From: JANXQE01 sp035651635
GTDB taxonomy: Bacteria; Verrucomicrobiota; Verrucomicrobiia; Limisphaerales; UBA8199
Assembly (NCBI GenBank): GCA_035651635.1
Contig: DASRFK010000106.1
Location: forward strand, 21,531 to 85,530
Direction of reading: 5' to 3'
DNA: 64,000 nucleotides
The notes beneath the pieces were generated by a model. That model was not told the DNA's origin. It saw only the letters and a list, made by a program, of their open reading frames with translations, and did not search any database. Both the position numbers and the translations under genes were made by a program. Within the stretch, counting starts at the first letter, position 1; each line of letters begins with the position of its first letter. Shown piece by piece: positions 17,729 through 26,418 of the stretch.

Positions 17729-19769
17729 GAAACCACCAATAGAATGTGTAGGTTTGCCCATATTCAGCGGCTAGTTTTGGGCGCGCTTGTTCCGCTTTGT
17801 CCCCGTACTGTTGCACCAGGCGAGTCACCGTCTCGACGCGAGTTGTAGCTTCACGGTTGATGGTATGGCCTGGCACACGCACCGCTCGCCCTGCCAGCCG
17901 GCCGGCAAGTTCCAGGGCCTCATCCCACATCGGCGAAATCGACAGGTCGGGAAAATCTCTGAGACGTGGAAGTTGGCGGACGAATCCTTCAAGGTTTTTG
18001 GTCAATAGATAGTAGGTCATCAGGTACTCGAAAGCCATCCGGTTCTGGCGATTGGCCCCTAACAGCATCAGCAGTTGTTGGTCCGGAGCCAGTGCGACCA
18101 CCGAATCCTGTTTAACCATCAGCCTTCGCAACCGGGTTATTTCCGGATCCCGATCCAGGGTCGGATCTATTTTCAAGAGCTCGAGGTAGTCGCAGGCCCA
18201 TCCATTCTGAAAGGGCGCCTTGGCTAGTGTCCCCAGGTACACCCGCGCCGTGCTCAGGTTAGTCAGCGCCAGGTTTACCAATGCCAGGCGCCGAAGCAAC
18301 GGCGGGCGTTCACCGTAGAATTCCACCGCCTCGGTCAGATGATGCAAAGCCATATTCAGATAGCCTAGGTCATAATAGATATCGCTCTGTTTCCAGTGAG
18401 ACGGCTGTTTGTCATCGGAGAGCAGCAGTTCCCCGGCGGAAACGACGTTGGGTAATCGTCCGGTCAGGTTACCCAGGTGATAACTAGCCTGAACGACCGC
18501 GCAGCCTACCAATGGGTACCTCGGATTAGCCTGGGCCGCTTTCAAAACATCGGACCACCGCCCTTGCCAGGCGAAAAAGTCCACCTCCATCAAGGCCTTG
18601 ATGCGAGGGTTCAAGGTGAGCCAAACCACCAGCAGCGGCATCACGATTGATAGACCTGTTTCCCATTTCCATCGGTCGTTTGAGCGGACCGACCGCTCGT
18701 TGCCGGATTCGGAGGGTTGAGCTGGAATAGCTTCACCGGGTTGGATCGGCTTTCGGCGTGCCCTGAAAAACAGCCTCCAGACTATCACGGCGAGGCAAAG
18801 CAACGATGGCAGGCAATACAAGGCAAACAGAAACGAAATCCCCGGGAGCTTAAGAACAACGGGATCCCATGGCTGCGGGAGTATTTGGGCATAAGCCTCA
18901 CCAGGAGAGAACCCGAACAGAGCGGCGCCTTCGGCCCAGGGGACCAGACCGGCAACCACGGCCCAGCCCAACAACTTGATGCCCATCCAAGAACTTCCCC
19001 GCAGATTCGGGGCGACCGCAGATGAGGAAGGCGAGCCGGAGAGAGGATCGTGGGCAGCCATCGGATTCATGGGCCTAATGCAGGATTTTGTCGCCGGGTG
19101 GGCTTTCCAGAAACGCGCCTCGCCGGCCAGAACCGTCGGCACCAGGACAAACAATCCGCTGGGAGCGACGGGATAAAGCAACGCCACCAGAGCCAGGGCG
19201 AATGCCAGGCGCCACCAATCCTTGCCATGGCCGAAACGCCACCAGACCCAAGCTACCAGCATCCCCGCAGCAAAGCTGGTGATCGCTGTCGAATAGTGAC
19301 GATATTTGCAGTAAACCGCCAGAAACAGTAGTGCGGGTACGAAGCCGACACTACGGAACTTTCCGGCACCGGCCATTCGCAGAATGGCCGCCAGGCAGGC
19401 ATAGACGACCGCCGCCTGGAGCGTCAGCACCAAAGCACCGAAGGTTGCAGAGTAAAGCGCTTGGGCTAAAAAGGCTGAGCCGTATTCCGCGGCTCCTCCG
19501 GGCCGGGTGCCGAACTCGCGCAGAAAATCCCAACCCCAATAAAAGCTGGGGAAATCCTGGACCTGGCCGCCGCCGTGGTAGATCAGGCCGACATTGATCC
19601 AACTGGCGAGGCAAAAAATATACAACAGGAAAAAGGCTGCGGCTGGAAGTAATGCTTGCGATTTAAGCCATAGCTGGTTTGGTCTCGCCGGTGGTGGCGT
19701 GTCAGCCCTGCGCGGCTCAGGCGCCGTAGCGCGTGCCGGGACTTGTTTGGCCTGTTTAACCGATTTCAC
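17721..19769 (-). CDS. DUF6057-type polytopic membrane protein
   Basis: 682 residues. A Pro/Ala-rich cytoplasmic N-terminus is followed by about eight to nine hydrophobic helices (for example LLPAAAFFLLYIFCLASWINVG and FLFALYCLPSLLCLAVIVWRLF), including GGGQVQDFPSFYWGWDFLREFG after the first helix, a strong DUF6057 signature. The last 300 residues form a soluble domain of TPR-like helices (DIYYDLGYLNMALHHLTEAVEFYGE, LALTNLSTARVYLGTLAKAPF). This family occurs in Bacteroidota and Verrucomicrobiota next to PD40 or FG-GAP genes and has no assigned role. The start overlaps the stop of the FG-GAP gene as ATGA (19766-19769). The topology resembles glycosyltransferase or O-mannosylation membrane proteins, but no catalytic DD/DE motif is recognised. 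Confidence 0.75.
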   Translation of the reverse strand: MKSVKQAKQVPARATAPEPRRADTPPPARPNQLWLKSQALLPAAAFFLLYIFCLASWINVGLIYHGGGQVQDFPSFYWGWDFLREFGTRPGGAAEYGSAFLAQALYSATFGALVLTLQAAVVYACLAAILRMAGAGKFRSVGFVPALLFLAVYCKYRHYSTAITSFAAGMLVAWVWWRFGHGKDWWRLAFALALVALLYPVAPSGLFVLVPTVLAGEARFWKAHPATKSCIRPMNPMAAHDPLSGSPSSSAVAPNLRGSSWMGIKLLGWAVVAGLVPWAEGAALFGFSPGEAYAQILPQPWDPVVLKLPGISFLFALYCLPSLLCLAVIVWRLFFRARRKPIQPGEAIPAQPSESGNERSVRSNDRWKWETGLSIVMPLLVVWLTLNPRIKALMEVDFFAWQGRWSDVLKAAQANPRYPLVGCAVVQASYHLGNLTGRLPNVVSAGELLLSDDKQPSHWKQSDIYYDLGYLNMALHHLTEAVEFYGERPPLLRRLALVNLALTNLSTARVYLGTLAKAPFQNGWACDYLELLKIDPTLDRDPEITRLRRLMVKQDSVVALAPDQQLLMLLGANRQNRMAFEYLMTYYLLTKNLEGFVRQLPRLRDFPDLSISPMWDEALELAGRLAGRAVRVPGHTINREATTRVETVTRLVQQYGDKAEQARPKLAAEYGQTYTFYWWFHE

Positions 19770-22700
19770 CTCACCACTCGAAGAGCCTTATCAAATTGGA
19801 TCTGAACCTCACTCGCTTGCGCCGGAACCGTATTAGTTGTGGCGGTTCCACCGGGCCAGCGCACGATGATTTCGGTTGCCGCCTGCGAAGCACTCAGCAC
19901 CTGAACGAGGCTATCTTGTGACCAATAACCGCTGCCGGCGTGCACTTCGCGCGCGGGACCCCAGCGCCCGCCCGCCTTGAGTCGCACAACCGCGCCAAAG
20001 GCATCCGGATTTCCCGCGCGCCCTTTAAGTTTCACGCGTAAGCCCGGACGGGCCCTTGTGTTTCGGTAGAGCTTGGTTTCAGCCGAGTTTTGCGCGACCG
20101 CCAGGTCCAGCCTTCCATCCCCGTCAAAATCACCTGCGGCGGCTCCGCGCTGGTCACCGTAGATCATCAGCCCGCTTTCCTGGCCCGGCACCGATCGGAA
20201 CGCGCCCGTGCCATCGCCTTTGAGCAACAGTCCGCGCCCGGCGTCGTAGCGCGGTGTTTCTGGCTGAGGCTCGAAAAAATTCTGAGCTAAAAAAATATCT
20301 TCATTGCCGTCTCCATCGAAATCACCAACACAAATGCCGAACACCGGCGACATTTGGGCTTCGACCGGCAAAGGCCGGACTTCGAAGTGATCTCCTTGGT
20401 TAATCAAAACAATTGAGTCCAGGCAGGCCGCTTCGAGCTTTTTTGCGGAAGCGAACCGGTCGCCCAGGACCTCGTCGACCGACGCTGTGCTATAAGCCTT
20501 ATTGGAAGCGAACCGGCCCCGAAGGAAGGGCAGGCCTTTGGACAAGTCATCCAGCTGGCGCAAGGGAACGGTTTTGTCCAGCGGCGGTTCGTAATGGGCT
20601 TCAATCATTTGGACGCTGCCGTCACCGGCTAAATCGCCGTAATACATGAGCAAAGGCCGCGAACGCAGAGATTGATATTTCGTGTTACGGCCCCAATTGC
20701 CGATGACCAAATCCATCCGGCCGTCTCCGTTAAAATCACCTACCGCAATACTGTTCCACCAACCGGTCAGCTGGCTCATGCGCTGTGGATGGCTTGGCCC
20801 CGAAGCATTCGTGGGCCAGGTCAATGGCACGTCCCACGGCTTGAGCTGGCCGCCTTCATTGCGGAATACGCGGATCGCTCCCCATTCACAAGCCAGCACC
20901 AGTTCCGGTAAACCATCCCCATCCAAATCGCTGAAGACCGCGCCGCTCACCAGGCCGACTTTGTCGAATAGCGCTGGGTTGTTCTCGTCCAGTTCCCATT
21001 TGCCGTTCTGAAACCGAAACAGGCGGGAGGATGCGGGCTCCGGGTAACGGCCACCAATCGCGCGGCCGCCCACGAACAGTTCCAACTGCCCGGTTCCGCG
21101 CAGATCTCCCAGCGCGAGCGGCCCGGTGCTCGATTCGAGGGTTGTGAGGTTGTCGTCGACGCTCTTTTGCCCAACATCATAGTCGCGCACGCCCGGCCCA
21201 ATCGCCTCGCCATCCTCGTAGTTACCGTAACCGGTCAGAATCCTGGTTTGATTGGTTTCCGGATGCCAGCCGATGATGCTGGTCTGATCGCGCTGGAGAA
21301 TCTCGTCAAATGCCGGCGCGTTTGCTCGTTTGAACCCATCGGCACCGCGATTCATAAATACACCAAGCTGTCCGCCGCGTCCGCCGCCAATCACCAGGTC
21401 GTCACGTCCGTCACCATCCAGGTCGATCCAGGCCACGCCTGGCCCAAGTTGGCTCAGTTTATTCGGTATCAGCGGCTGACGCGCAAAATCCGGAAAGGGC
21501 GTATCGCGATGACCGTGCCGGAGCAGACTACTTACGTCCTCAAAGATTGGGGCCACCTTCGCAGTGGATTTGGCCGGTTTGGCCGCGCACCCAAACAGTT
21601 TTTGCGCGGCTCCCGGCGGCAAAAGTTCCGCGGCGGCTTCGTCAATCTCATACAGCCGATTAGGCAATGCATTACTGATCAGGCTGCGCCGGCCCGAGCG
21701 CCACGCCACTTCAATCGTCAGATTTGCCGAAGTGCCCGCCGCGAAGGTTCGCATGGAGTCGTCGCTGGAAAGATAGCGACCGCCGCAAATCATCTCCTGT
21801 GATTGAAATGGCACCGGGCCGCCGCCGACACCAATATGCGCGCCAATCCCGCGGGTGTTTGGTGCCAGGCCCTTCAGGCGGACCGCCACGCGAGGGGCGG
21901 TGGTCTCGTTCCGGTAAATCAACGCCGGACCGTTGAGCGGATTCAGTACGACCTCGAGGTCTCCGTCGTTGTCCAAATCGGCCAACGCCATAGTGGGAGT
22001 GGTGCCTTTATAATTAAAACCCCAGGATTTGCTCACTTCTTCGAAGGTCAGGTCGCCCCGATTGCGAAAAGCCAGATTGCCATTGGCCTGTTTGGGAAAC
22101 TGTTTGCGAGCGTCGAAAACTTCCGCATCGGAAAGCTGGCGGCCGTGCCGGAGTTGTTTCATCTGTGCGATCACGTCGAGATCGCGTCCGGTCCGTTCGA
22201 TGCCATTGCCTACCAGCAGGTCTTCCCACCCATCCAGGTCCACGTCCAGGAACGCACAGGACCAGGCCCATTCGGCGGCTTCCAACCCGCTCAGTTGGGC
22301 GATCTCGGCAAAAGTCGTGTCGCCGCGGTTGAGAAACAAAGTGTTGAGTTCGTATTGCGGACGGCCGGCGGACATGCCCGCCGGAACGCTTTGCTCGCTG
22401 AGCATGGAAAGAAATCGCATCCGCTCCGAATGCTCGCGGCTCATCATGTCCAACACGAGAAAATCGTCAAAGCCGTCGCGGTTGATATCGGCAAAATCGA
22501 CTGCCATCGAGGACATGCTGCTCTTGCGCTGAGCGGTGCGAGGCAGGAGTTGGAACTTTCCGCCGCCCAGGTTAATCCAAAATCGGTCCGGTGACTGAAA
22601 ATCGTTGCACACGTATAAATCCGGCAAGCCATCGCCGTTAATGTCTCGAAACATCGCTGACAACCCCCAGTCCAGCGGCGCTTTGGTCAGAGGATGGCCG

Positions 22701-23611
22701 GCTTCGTCCAGGAAGTGTCCATCAGTGAAGGAAACGGCAACAAAGTTCGTGCCGGCGACATTGCGATAAAGCACGTCCGGCTCACCGTTCTCCTGGAAGT
22801 CGCCCATTGGCCCCATCGTGAAGCGATCCGCCAGATCCGGTTCACTTGTGGGCCGGCCATTGAAGGTGGCCACTTCTTGTTTGCCGTTGACGGTTCTGAA
22901 AGTCACGCGCGCATTGGGCACGTCCAACAAGGAGGAGACCCGGTTATTGACCACGTAAACGTCGAGATAACCGTCGCCGTCCACGTCGGCGATGGCCAGC
23001 GATTTGCCCCCTTTGCCAGGATTGAGCACTCCGGGCGCCTGGCGGAAATGACCATGGCCGTCGTTATAGAAAATCAAGGTCCCATTGCCGGTGGTATTGA
23101 CCACCAGGTCCAGGGCGCCGTCGCCATTCAGATCCACCAAAGCCGCGCCGGTGGAGCGCAGGCCGGCGCAAGCTACTCCAGCCTGTTCCGTTATGTCCTC
23201 AAAATGAAAACCTCCCAGGTTACGATAAAGCCGGTTGGTGCCATTTGCGGCGCAGAAGTACAAGTCGCACAACCCGTCGCCATCCACATCCCCCGCGGCC
23301 ACGCCAGAACCGTCGAGCAGCACATGATTGGTCAGGTGCATTTCGGGCGGGACGATATTCGAGAAGGTGATCCCGGTCTGCTCGGCGTTCAACAGAACGA
23401 AACCCGGTTTACCGTTTTTAGCGACCGGTAATTCGCGGCTGCGGTAACCTTGCCCATTCTGCCAATCCGCGGCCGTTCCCAGGAGCGAAGAAGCTGCGAG
23501 AATCAACGAAACCATCAGTATTCGCCTGAGAACAACCGGCCGGGCAAAGGCAAGCCAACCGTCTTCGGCAATCGGTCGCCACGGCCGCACATACACCAAC
23601 AGCAAAGGCAC
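19766..23611 (-). CDS. FG-GAP/VCBS repeat protein with two ASPIC/UnbV domains (CRTAC1-like)
   Basis: 1281 residues. After a signal sequence (MVSLILAASSLLGTAA) there are many FG-GAP/VCBS repeats with calcium-binding DxDGDGxxD loops, such as GDVDGDGLCDLYF, DLNGDGALDLVV, DVDGDGYLDVYV, DINGDGLPDLYV, DLDNDGDLEVVLN, GDFNGDGRMDLVIGN and GDFDGDGNEDIFLAQN. An ASPIC/UnbV module sits near residues 575-675 (RVAVRLKGLAPNTRGIGAHI, then GGRYLSSDD) and a second one forms the C-terminus (RVKLKGRAGNPDAFGAVV, YWSQDSLVQVL), so this is a tandem CRTAC1-like protein. It should be an extracytoplasmic beta-propeller surface protein. The signal peptide fits better with a start at 23515 than at the longer frame start at 23611. 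First gene of the three-gene operon. Confidence 0.85.
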   Translation of the reverse strand: MPLLLVYVRPWRPIAEDGWLAFARPVVLRRILMVSLILAASSLLGTAADWQNGQGYRSRELPVAKNGKPGFVLLNAEQTGITFSNIVPPEMHLTNHVLLDGSGVAAGDVDGDGLCDLYFCAANGTNRLYRNLGGFHFEDITEQAGVACAGLRSTGAALVDLNGDGALDLVVNTTGNGTLIFYNDGHGHFRQAPGVLNPGKGGKSLAIADVDGDGYLDVYVVNNRVSSLLDVPNARVTFRTVNGKQEVATFNGRPTSEPDLADRFTMGPMGDFQENGEPDVLYRNVAGTNFVAVSFTDGHFLDEAGHPLTKAPLDWGLSAMFRDINGDGLPDLYVCNDFQSPDRFWINLGGGKFQLLPRTAQRKSSMSSMAVDFADINRDGFDDFLVLDMMSREHSERMRFLSMLSEQSVPAGMSAGRPQYELNTLFLNRGDTTFAEIAQLSGLEAAEWAWSCAFLDVDLDGWEDLLVGNGIERTGRDLDVIAQMKQLRHGRQLSDAEVFDARKQFPKQANGNLAFRNRGDLTFEEVSKSWGFNYKGTTPTMALADLDNDGDLEVVLNPLNGPALIYRNETTAPRVAVRLKGLAPNTRGIGAHIGVGGGPVPFQSQEMICGGRYLSSDDSMRTFAAGTSANLTIEVAWRSGRRSLISNALPNRLYEIDEAAAELLPPGAAQKLFGCAAKPAKSTAKVAPIFEDVSSLLRHGHRDTPFPDFARQPLIPNKLSQLGPGVAWIDLDGDGRDDLVIGGGRGGQLGVFMNRGADGFKRANAPAFDEILQRDQTSIIGWHPETNQTRILTGYGNYEDGEAIGPGVRDYDVGQKSVDDNLTTLESSTGPLALGDLRGTGQLELFVGGRAIGGRYPEPASSRLFRFQNGKWELDENNPALFDKVGLVSGAVFSDLDGDGLPELVLACEWGAIRVFRNEGGQLKPWDVPLTWPTNASGPSHPQRMSQLTGWWNSIAVGDFNGDGRMDLVIGNWGRNTKYQSLRSRPLLMYYGDLAGDGSVQMIEAHYEPPLDKTVPLRQLDDLSKGLPFLRGRFASNKAYSTASVDEVLGDRFASAKKLEAACLDSIVLINQGDHFEVRPLPVEAQMSPVFGICVGDFDGDGNEDIFLAQNFFEPQPETPRYDAGRGLLLKGDGTGAFRSVPGQESGLMIYGDQRGAAAGDFDGDGRLDLAVAQNSAETKLYRNTRARPGLRVKLKGRAGNPDAFGAVVRLKAGGRWGPAREVHAGSGYWSQDSLVQVLSASQAATEIIVRWPGGTATTNTVPAQASEVQIQFDKALRVVR

Positions 23612-23665
23612 CAGCTTAGTGTGCTAAGTTGCAAGCCTAAGAGACAGGAAAAATATAGGCTCCTT

Positions 23666-23793
23666 TTAGAGCATGTTTTTAGAATGGATTTGGAGTCCCG
23701 CCCCAAAGCGATTTTGGCGCCGGACCGTCTAAAGGCGGGACTCCAAACGCATACGCCCACGCCCAAGTTGGTATTTTTAAAACGCGCTCTTAG
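23666..23793 (-). repeat. 130-bp palindromic repeat family, copy 4 (inverted orientation)
   Basis: Ends TTAGAGCATGTTTTTA and TTTTTAAAACGCGCTCTTAG with the palindrome TTTGGAGTCCCGCC ... GGCGGGACTCCAAA between. The GCCCACGCCCAAG segment is on the opposite side compared with copies 2 and 3. The TTA at its right edge is the TAA stop of the gene at 23790-25328. Confidence 0.87.
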
Positions 23794-25328
23794 AGGCGCG
23801 AGCCAGCGAGTTCTTTTTCGCGCTGGACCAGGTACGTGATCAGTTCGGTCCTCGATCCCGGGCCGGCCCACGGGCCTTTCAAGCCGCGAGTTGTCAGAAA
23901 GGCTTCCGCCAGCTTGAGGTCGGCCAGGTCTTTTGGCCGCCGCTGGTACGCCTTTCGCCTGAAAACAATATCGAGGTCGGCAAATTTCCATCCGCGAAAC
24001 CAAAAGTGGTTCTGTGGGTTGCCAATGAGCTGATCATCCGAAATCGGCGGGTGACCCGTCGAGCGCGCGTAATTCCGCGTGACGATGTCGAGCCAATCCG
24101 TCAAATGCGTGATTCCAGCTCCAAACCGCTGCCGAGCTCGCGAACTGAGCGTGATATCGATATCGGTGGCCTGGCGCAGCCCGACCACTTCAAGCGGACT
24201 GCTGCCGACGATGCAAATGTCCTGGCGCCTCAAGCCGTGCCGCGCCAGTTCACCCGGCAATTGCAGCAGCCATTGGCAGAATTCCTTGCGAGGGTGGCCC
24301 TGGCAACGAAGCGACAGGTGTTTTCGGCTGCCAGCGCCCAGCAACAACTCAATCAGGTAACGGGTCTCCGCTGGTTTCAAGGAAGCATGACACGTGCAGT
24401 AGGCCTCCTCGGGGATTAAATGGCTCACCCTCGATCGGACCTGGGAGCGGAGGGCGGCCAGGACTCTGGGAAAGGCAGCGGCGACATTCGGAAGCGCCTC
24501 CAGCAGCACCACCCGAAACACGCGCCTCGCCTGGTTCAACAGGATGGTTTTTCTTCGAATAGTAGCATCCTCCTCCGCCACCCACTGCAAAGCGTAGACG
24601 TCGCGAACGGCGGATTCGAAAGCGGCTGGATTGTTTTCAAAATCAATATCGAGCCAGCCAACCAGCCCGGCTTGCTCTTTAAAACAATCCATCATCCGAG
24701 TCCATTCTCCTGCGGTCGGACCCCATAGGATCATCACGCCGATCGCCTTCCTGGTCAGGTGCGCGTACTGATACAACAAAGCCGCGAGCACCTCGGGGGG
24801 ATAGTTCCGGTCCAGAAACCACTGAAATCCCCAGGGCCGACTGGACCCCAGTTGGCCGGGAGCGACCAGGATCGGTTGCTGCGTTGCCAGCGCGCACGCC
24901 ATCCGATGCGCGCCGTTCAACAGCTTATTCTCGGAGGAGAGCGGGACCGGGTGCTCGGGATCAAAACCCGCCGATTGAAAGCTCCGCAACAACTCTTCGC
25001 ACGCCTTCACGTAATCATCGACCGAACGTTTTTGCGACTCTAGCTTTTGAAATCGGTCGCGGGGCTCGATCCCTTTCGTGCGGTCCGCTATGTGTCGCCG
25101 GTACAAGTTTTCCCATTCCCCCCGATCTCCCGCGCCCGTGAGGCTGCGAAAAAACAGGTACTTAAGCACGACATCGAGGCGGCACCGCGTGAGCGCATCG
25201 CGAGGGTCGGTATACTGCAGTGCTTGAGAGGGGATCTGCAAAGCGGCCGCCGGGCCAGTTGAACGGGAGCGGCGATTTGCTCCATCGGAGTTCACAGTCG
25301 GCTCCCACAACTCTGCGAGCTGAGACAC
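23790..25328 (-). CDS. Unknown protein with ParB-like and nucleotidyltransferase-like segments, probably polysaccharide-related
   Basis: 512 residues without signal or membrane segments. Residues 100-160 contain SSENKLLNGAHRMACALA, a pattern like the ParB/sulfiredoxin-type fold that occurs in some surface-glycan clusters. The C-terminal part has ICIVGSSPLEVVGLRQATDIDITL, where a Gly-Ser followed by D-x-D is reminiscent of nucleotidyltransferases, then WLDIVTRNYARSTG and FADLDIVFRRKAYQRRPKDLADLKLAE, as in GrpB/MNT-type folds. A middle segment (YPPEVLAALLYQYAHLT, WTRMMDCFKEQAGLVGWLDIDFENN) is not recognised. It is divergent from a capsule-synthesis-like gene 244 bp away, supporting a role in surface polysaccharide assembly, but this is inference. 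Confidence 0.6.
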   Translation of the reverse strand: MSQLAELWEPTVNSDGANRRSRSTGPAAALQIPSQALQYTDPRDALTRCRLDVVLKYLFFRSLTGAGDRGEWENLYRRHIADRTKGIEPRDRFQKLESQKRSVDDYVKACEELLRSFQSAGFDPEHPVPLSSENKLLNGAHRMACALATQQPILVAPGQLGSSRPWGFQWFLDRNYPPEVLAALLYQYAHLTRKAIGVMILWGPTAGEWTRMMDCFKEQAGLVGWLDIDFENNPAAFESAVRDVYALQWVAEEDATIRRKTILLNQARRVFRVVLLEALPNVAAAFPRVLAALRSQVRSRVSHLIPEEAYCTCHASLKPAETRYLIELLLGAGSRKHLSLRCQGHPRKEFCQWLLQLPGELARHGLRRQDICIVGSSPLEVVGLRQATDIDITLSSRARQRFGAGITHLTDWLDIVTRNYARSTGHPPISDDQLIGNPQNHFWFRGWKFADLDIVFRRKAYQRRPKDLADLKLAEAFLTTRGLKGPWAGPGSRTELITYLVQREKELAGSRL

Positions 25329-25572
25329 GAGCTGGCCGCCCGTCGCGTTCGCGTATTCACAGTTTCAAAGGGTTTCAGCAGTACTGTATATGGAGCGAGA
25401 TTACCTGTGTCAATGCCCGCGGTGCCTCGGCCTCGTCTGCGATGCAGCTTGACATCTTCCGCGCCGAAATTCATTAACAGTACCACACCAAAATCCGAGC
25501 AACCATGCTGTCCAACTGCGATCCAGAGCGCCGGGCCCTCAGGCGAACTCAGCACCGGTCGCAGCCGCCGCA

Positions 25573-26409
25573 ATGGACCAGGGGCACGTGAAACACATCG
25601 TTCATTTCGGTTACAACAACGACGAAGAAACAAGCGTGGTCCAAAGATACGCCGAGTCGCGCGGCTATTCTTATCGCTGGGAAGGCCTCAAGAACGACAT
25701 GTTCAAAACCGCCTCGGTCATCAAACATGCATCGATGGCGGTGATTTGGAATGGACTGCAACACGGAACACCCCTGGCCACCCGCCTCTGTCGCCGTCGG
25801 GGTATACCCGTCTGCTACCTCGAATGGGGCATTCTGCCGCAATCCAAAACCTTTTTGGTCGATCCCTGCGGATTCTGTGCCGACTCGATTTTGGCCCGCG
25901 ACCTGTCCTGGGTGAACAAGGATGACCTGAAACGCCTGCAGCGCGTTCGCGCCGAGTTGCGCCAGCGCTACCCACTCCGGCCAACCAAAGATGTTCTCGC
26001 GGTTCTGCAAATCGAGAATGACACTCAGATCCTCTATTTTTCTCCCTACCGCAACATGGAAGAATTCATTGCCGACGTCGAATGCATGTATCCAACCGGT
26101 CGAATTATCGCCCGCCCGCATCCACGTTCGACCGCCAAACGTTCGTTCGGACGCGCCAGAGTCAAAAGCGGCGGCGAATTCCTCGAAGCCGCTTCGCGTT
26201 CCGGAGTGGTGGTCGGCATTACCTCGACTTGCCTGTATGAGGCGGCGATTTTGGGCGTCCCGGTGGTCGCTTTAGGAGATCACCCGCTGCGACTGCAACC
26301 CAAACATTTACACGAACGCGTCCTGGCGGGCGTCCTGGCTTTGCGGATCGATCGGGCGGACGGCGATTTGGGCTCGGTGCTGGATCGGTTCGCTATCCAG
26401 CCGCTTTGA
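25573..26409 (+). CDS. Capsule-polysaccharide-synthesis-like (GT-B fold) protein
   Basis: 278 residues resembling the C-terminal half of KpsC/Capsule_synth or UDP-GlcNAc epimerase-like GT-B folds. Landmarks are AVIWNGLQHGTPLATRLCRRRGIPVCYLEWGILP (a nucleotide-fold helix and strand), then QILYFSPYRNMEEFIADV, RIIARPHPRSTAK, SRSGVVVGITSTCLYEAAILGVPVVALG, where ITSTCLYEA is the donor-side motif of such enzymes. Capsule synthesis proteins of this type add phosphate-linked or Kdo-like linker sugars. The protein has no signal or TM segment. Divergent from the preceding unknown protein, with both promoters in the intervening 244 bp. Substrate is unknown. Confidence 0.65.
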   Translation: MDQGHVKHIVHFGYNNDEETSVVQRYAESRGYSYRWEGLKNDMFKTASVIKHASMAVIWNGLQHGTPLATRLCRRRGIPVCYLEWGILPQSKTFLVDPCGFCADSILARDLSWVNKDDLKRLQRVRAELRQRYPLRPTKDVLAVLQIENDTQILYFSPYRNMEEFIADVECMYPTGRIIARPHPRSTAKRSFGRARVKSGGEFLEAASRSGVVVGITSTCLYEAAILGVPVVALGDHPLRLQPKHLHERVLAGVLALRIDRADGDLGSVLDRFAIQPL

Positions 26410-26418
26410 ACATTCCGC

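Noticed and set aside
16100..17761. Multi-haem cytochrome
   Set aside because: Only one C-x2-C-H motif is present in the protein; a multi-haem assignment is not supported.
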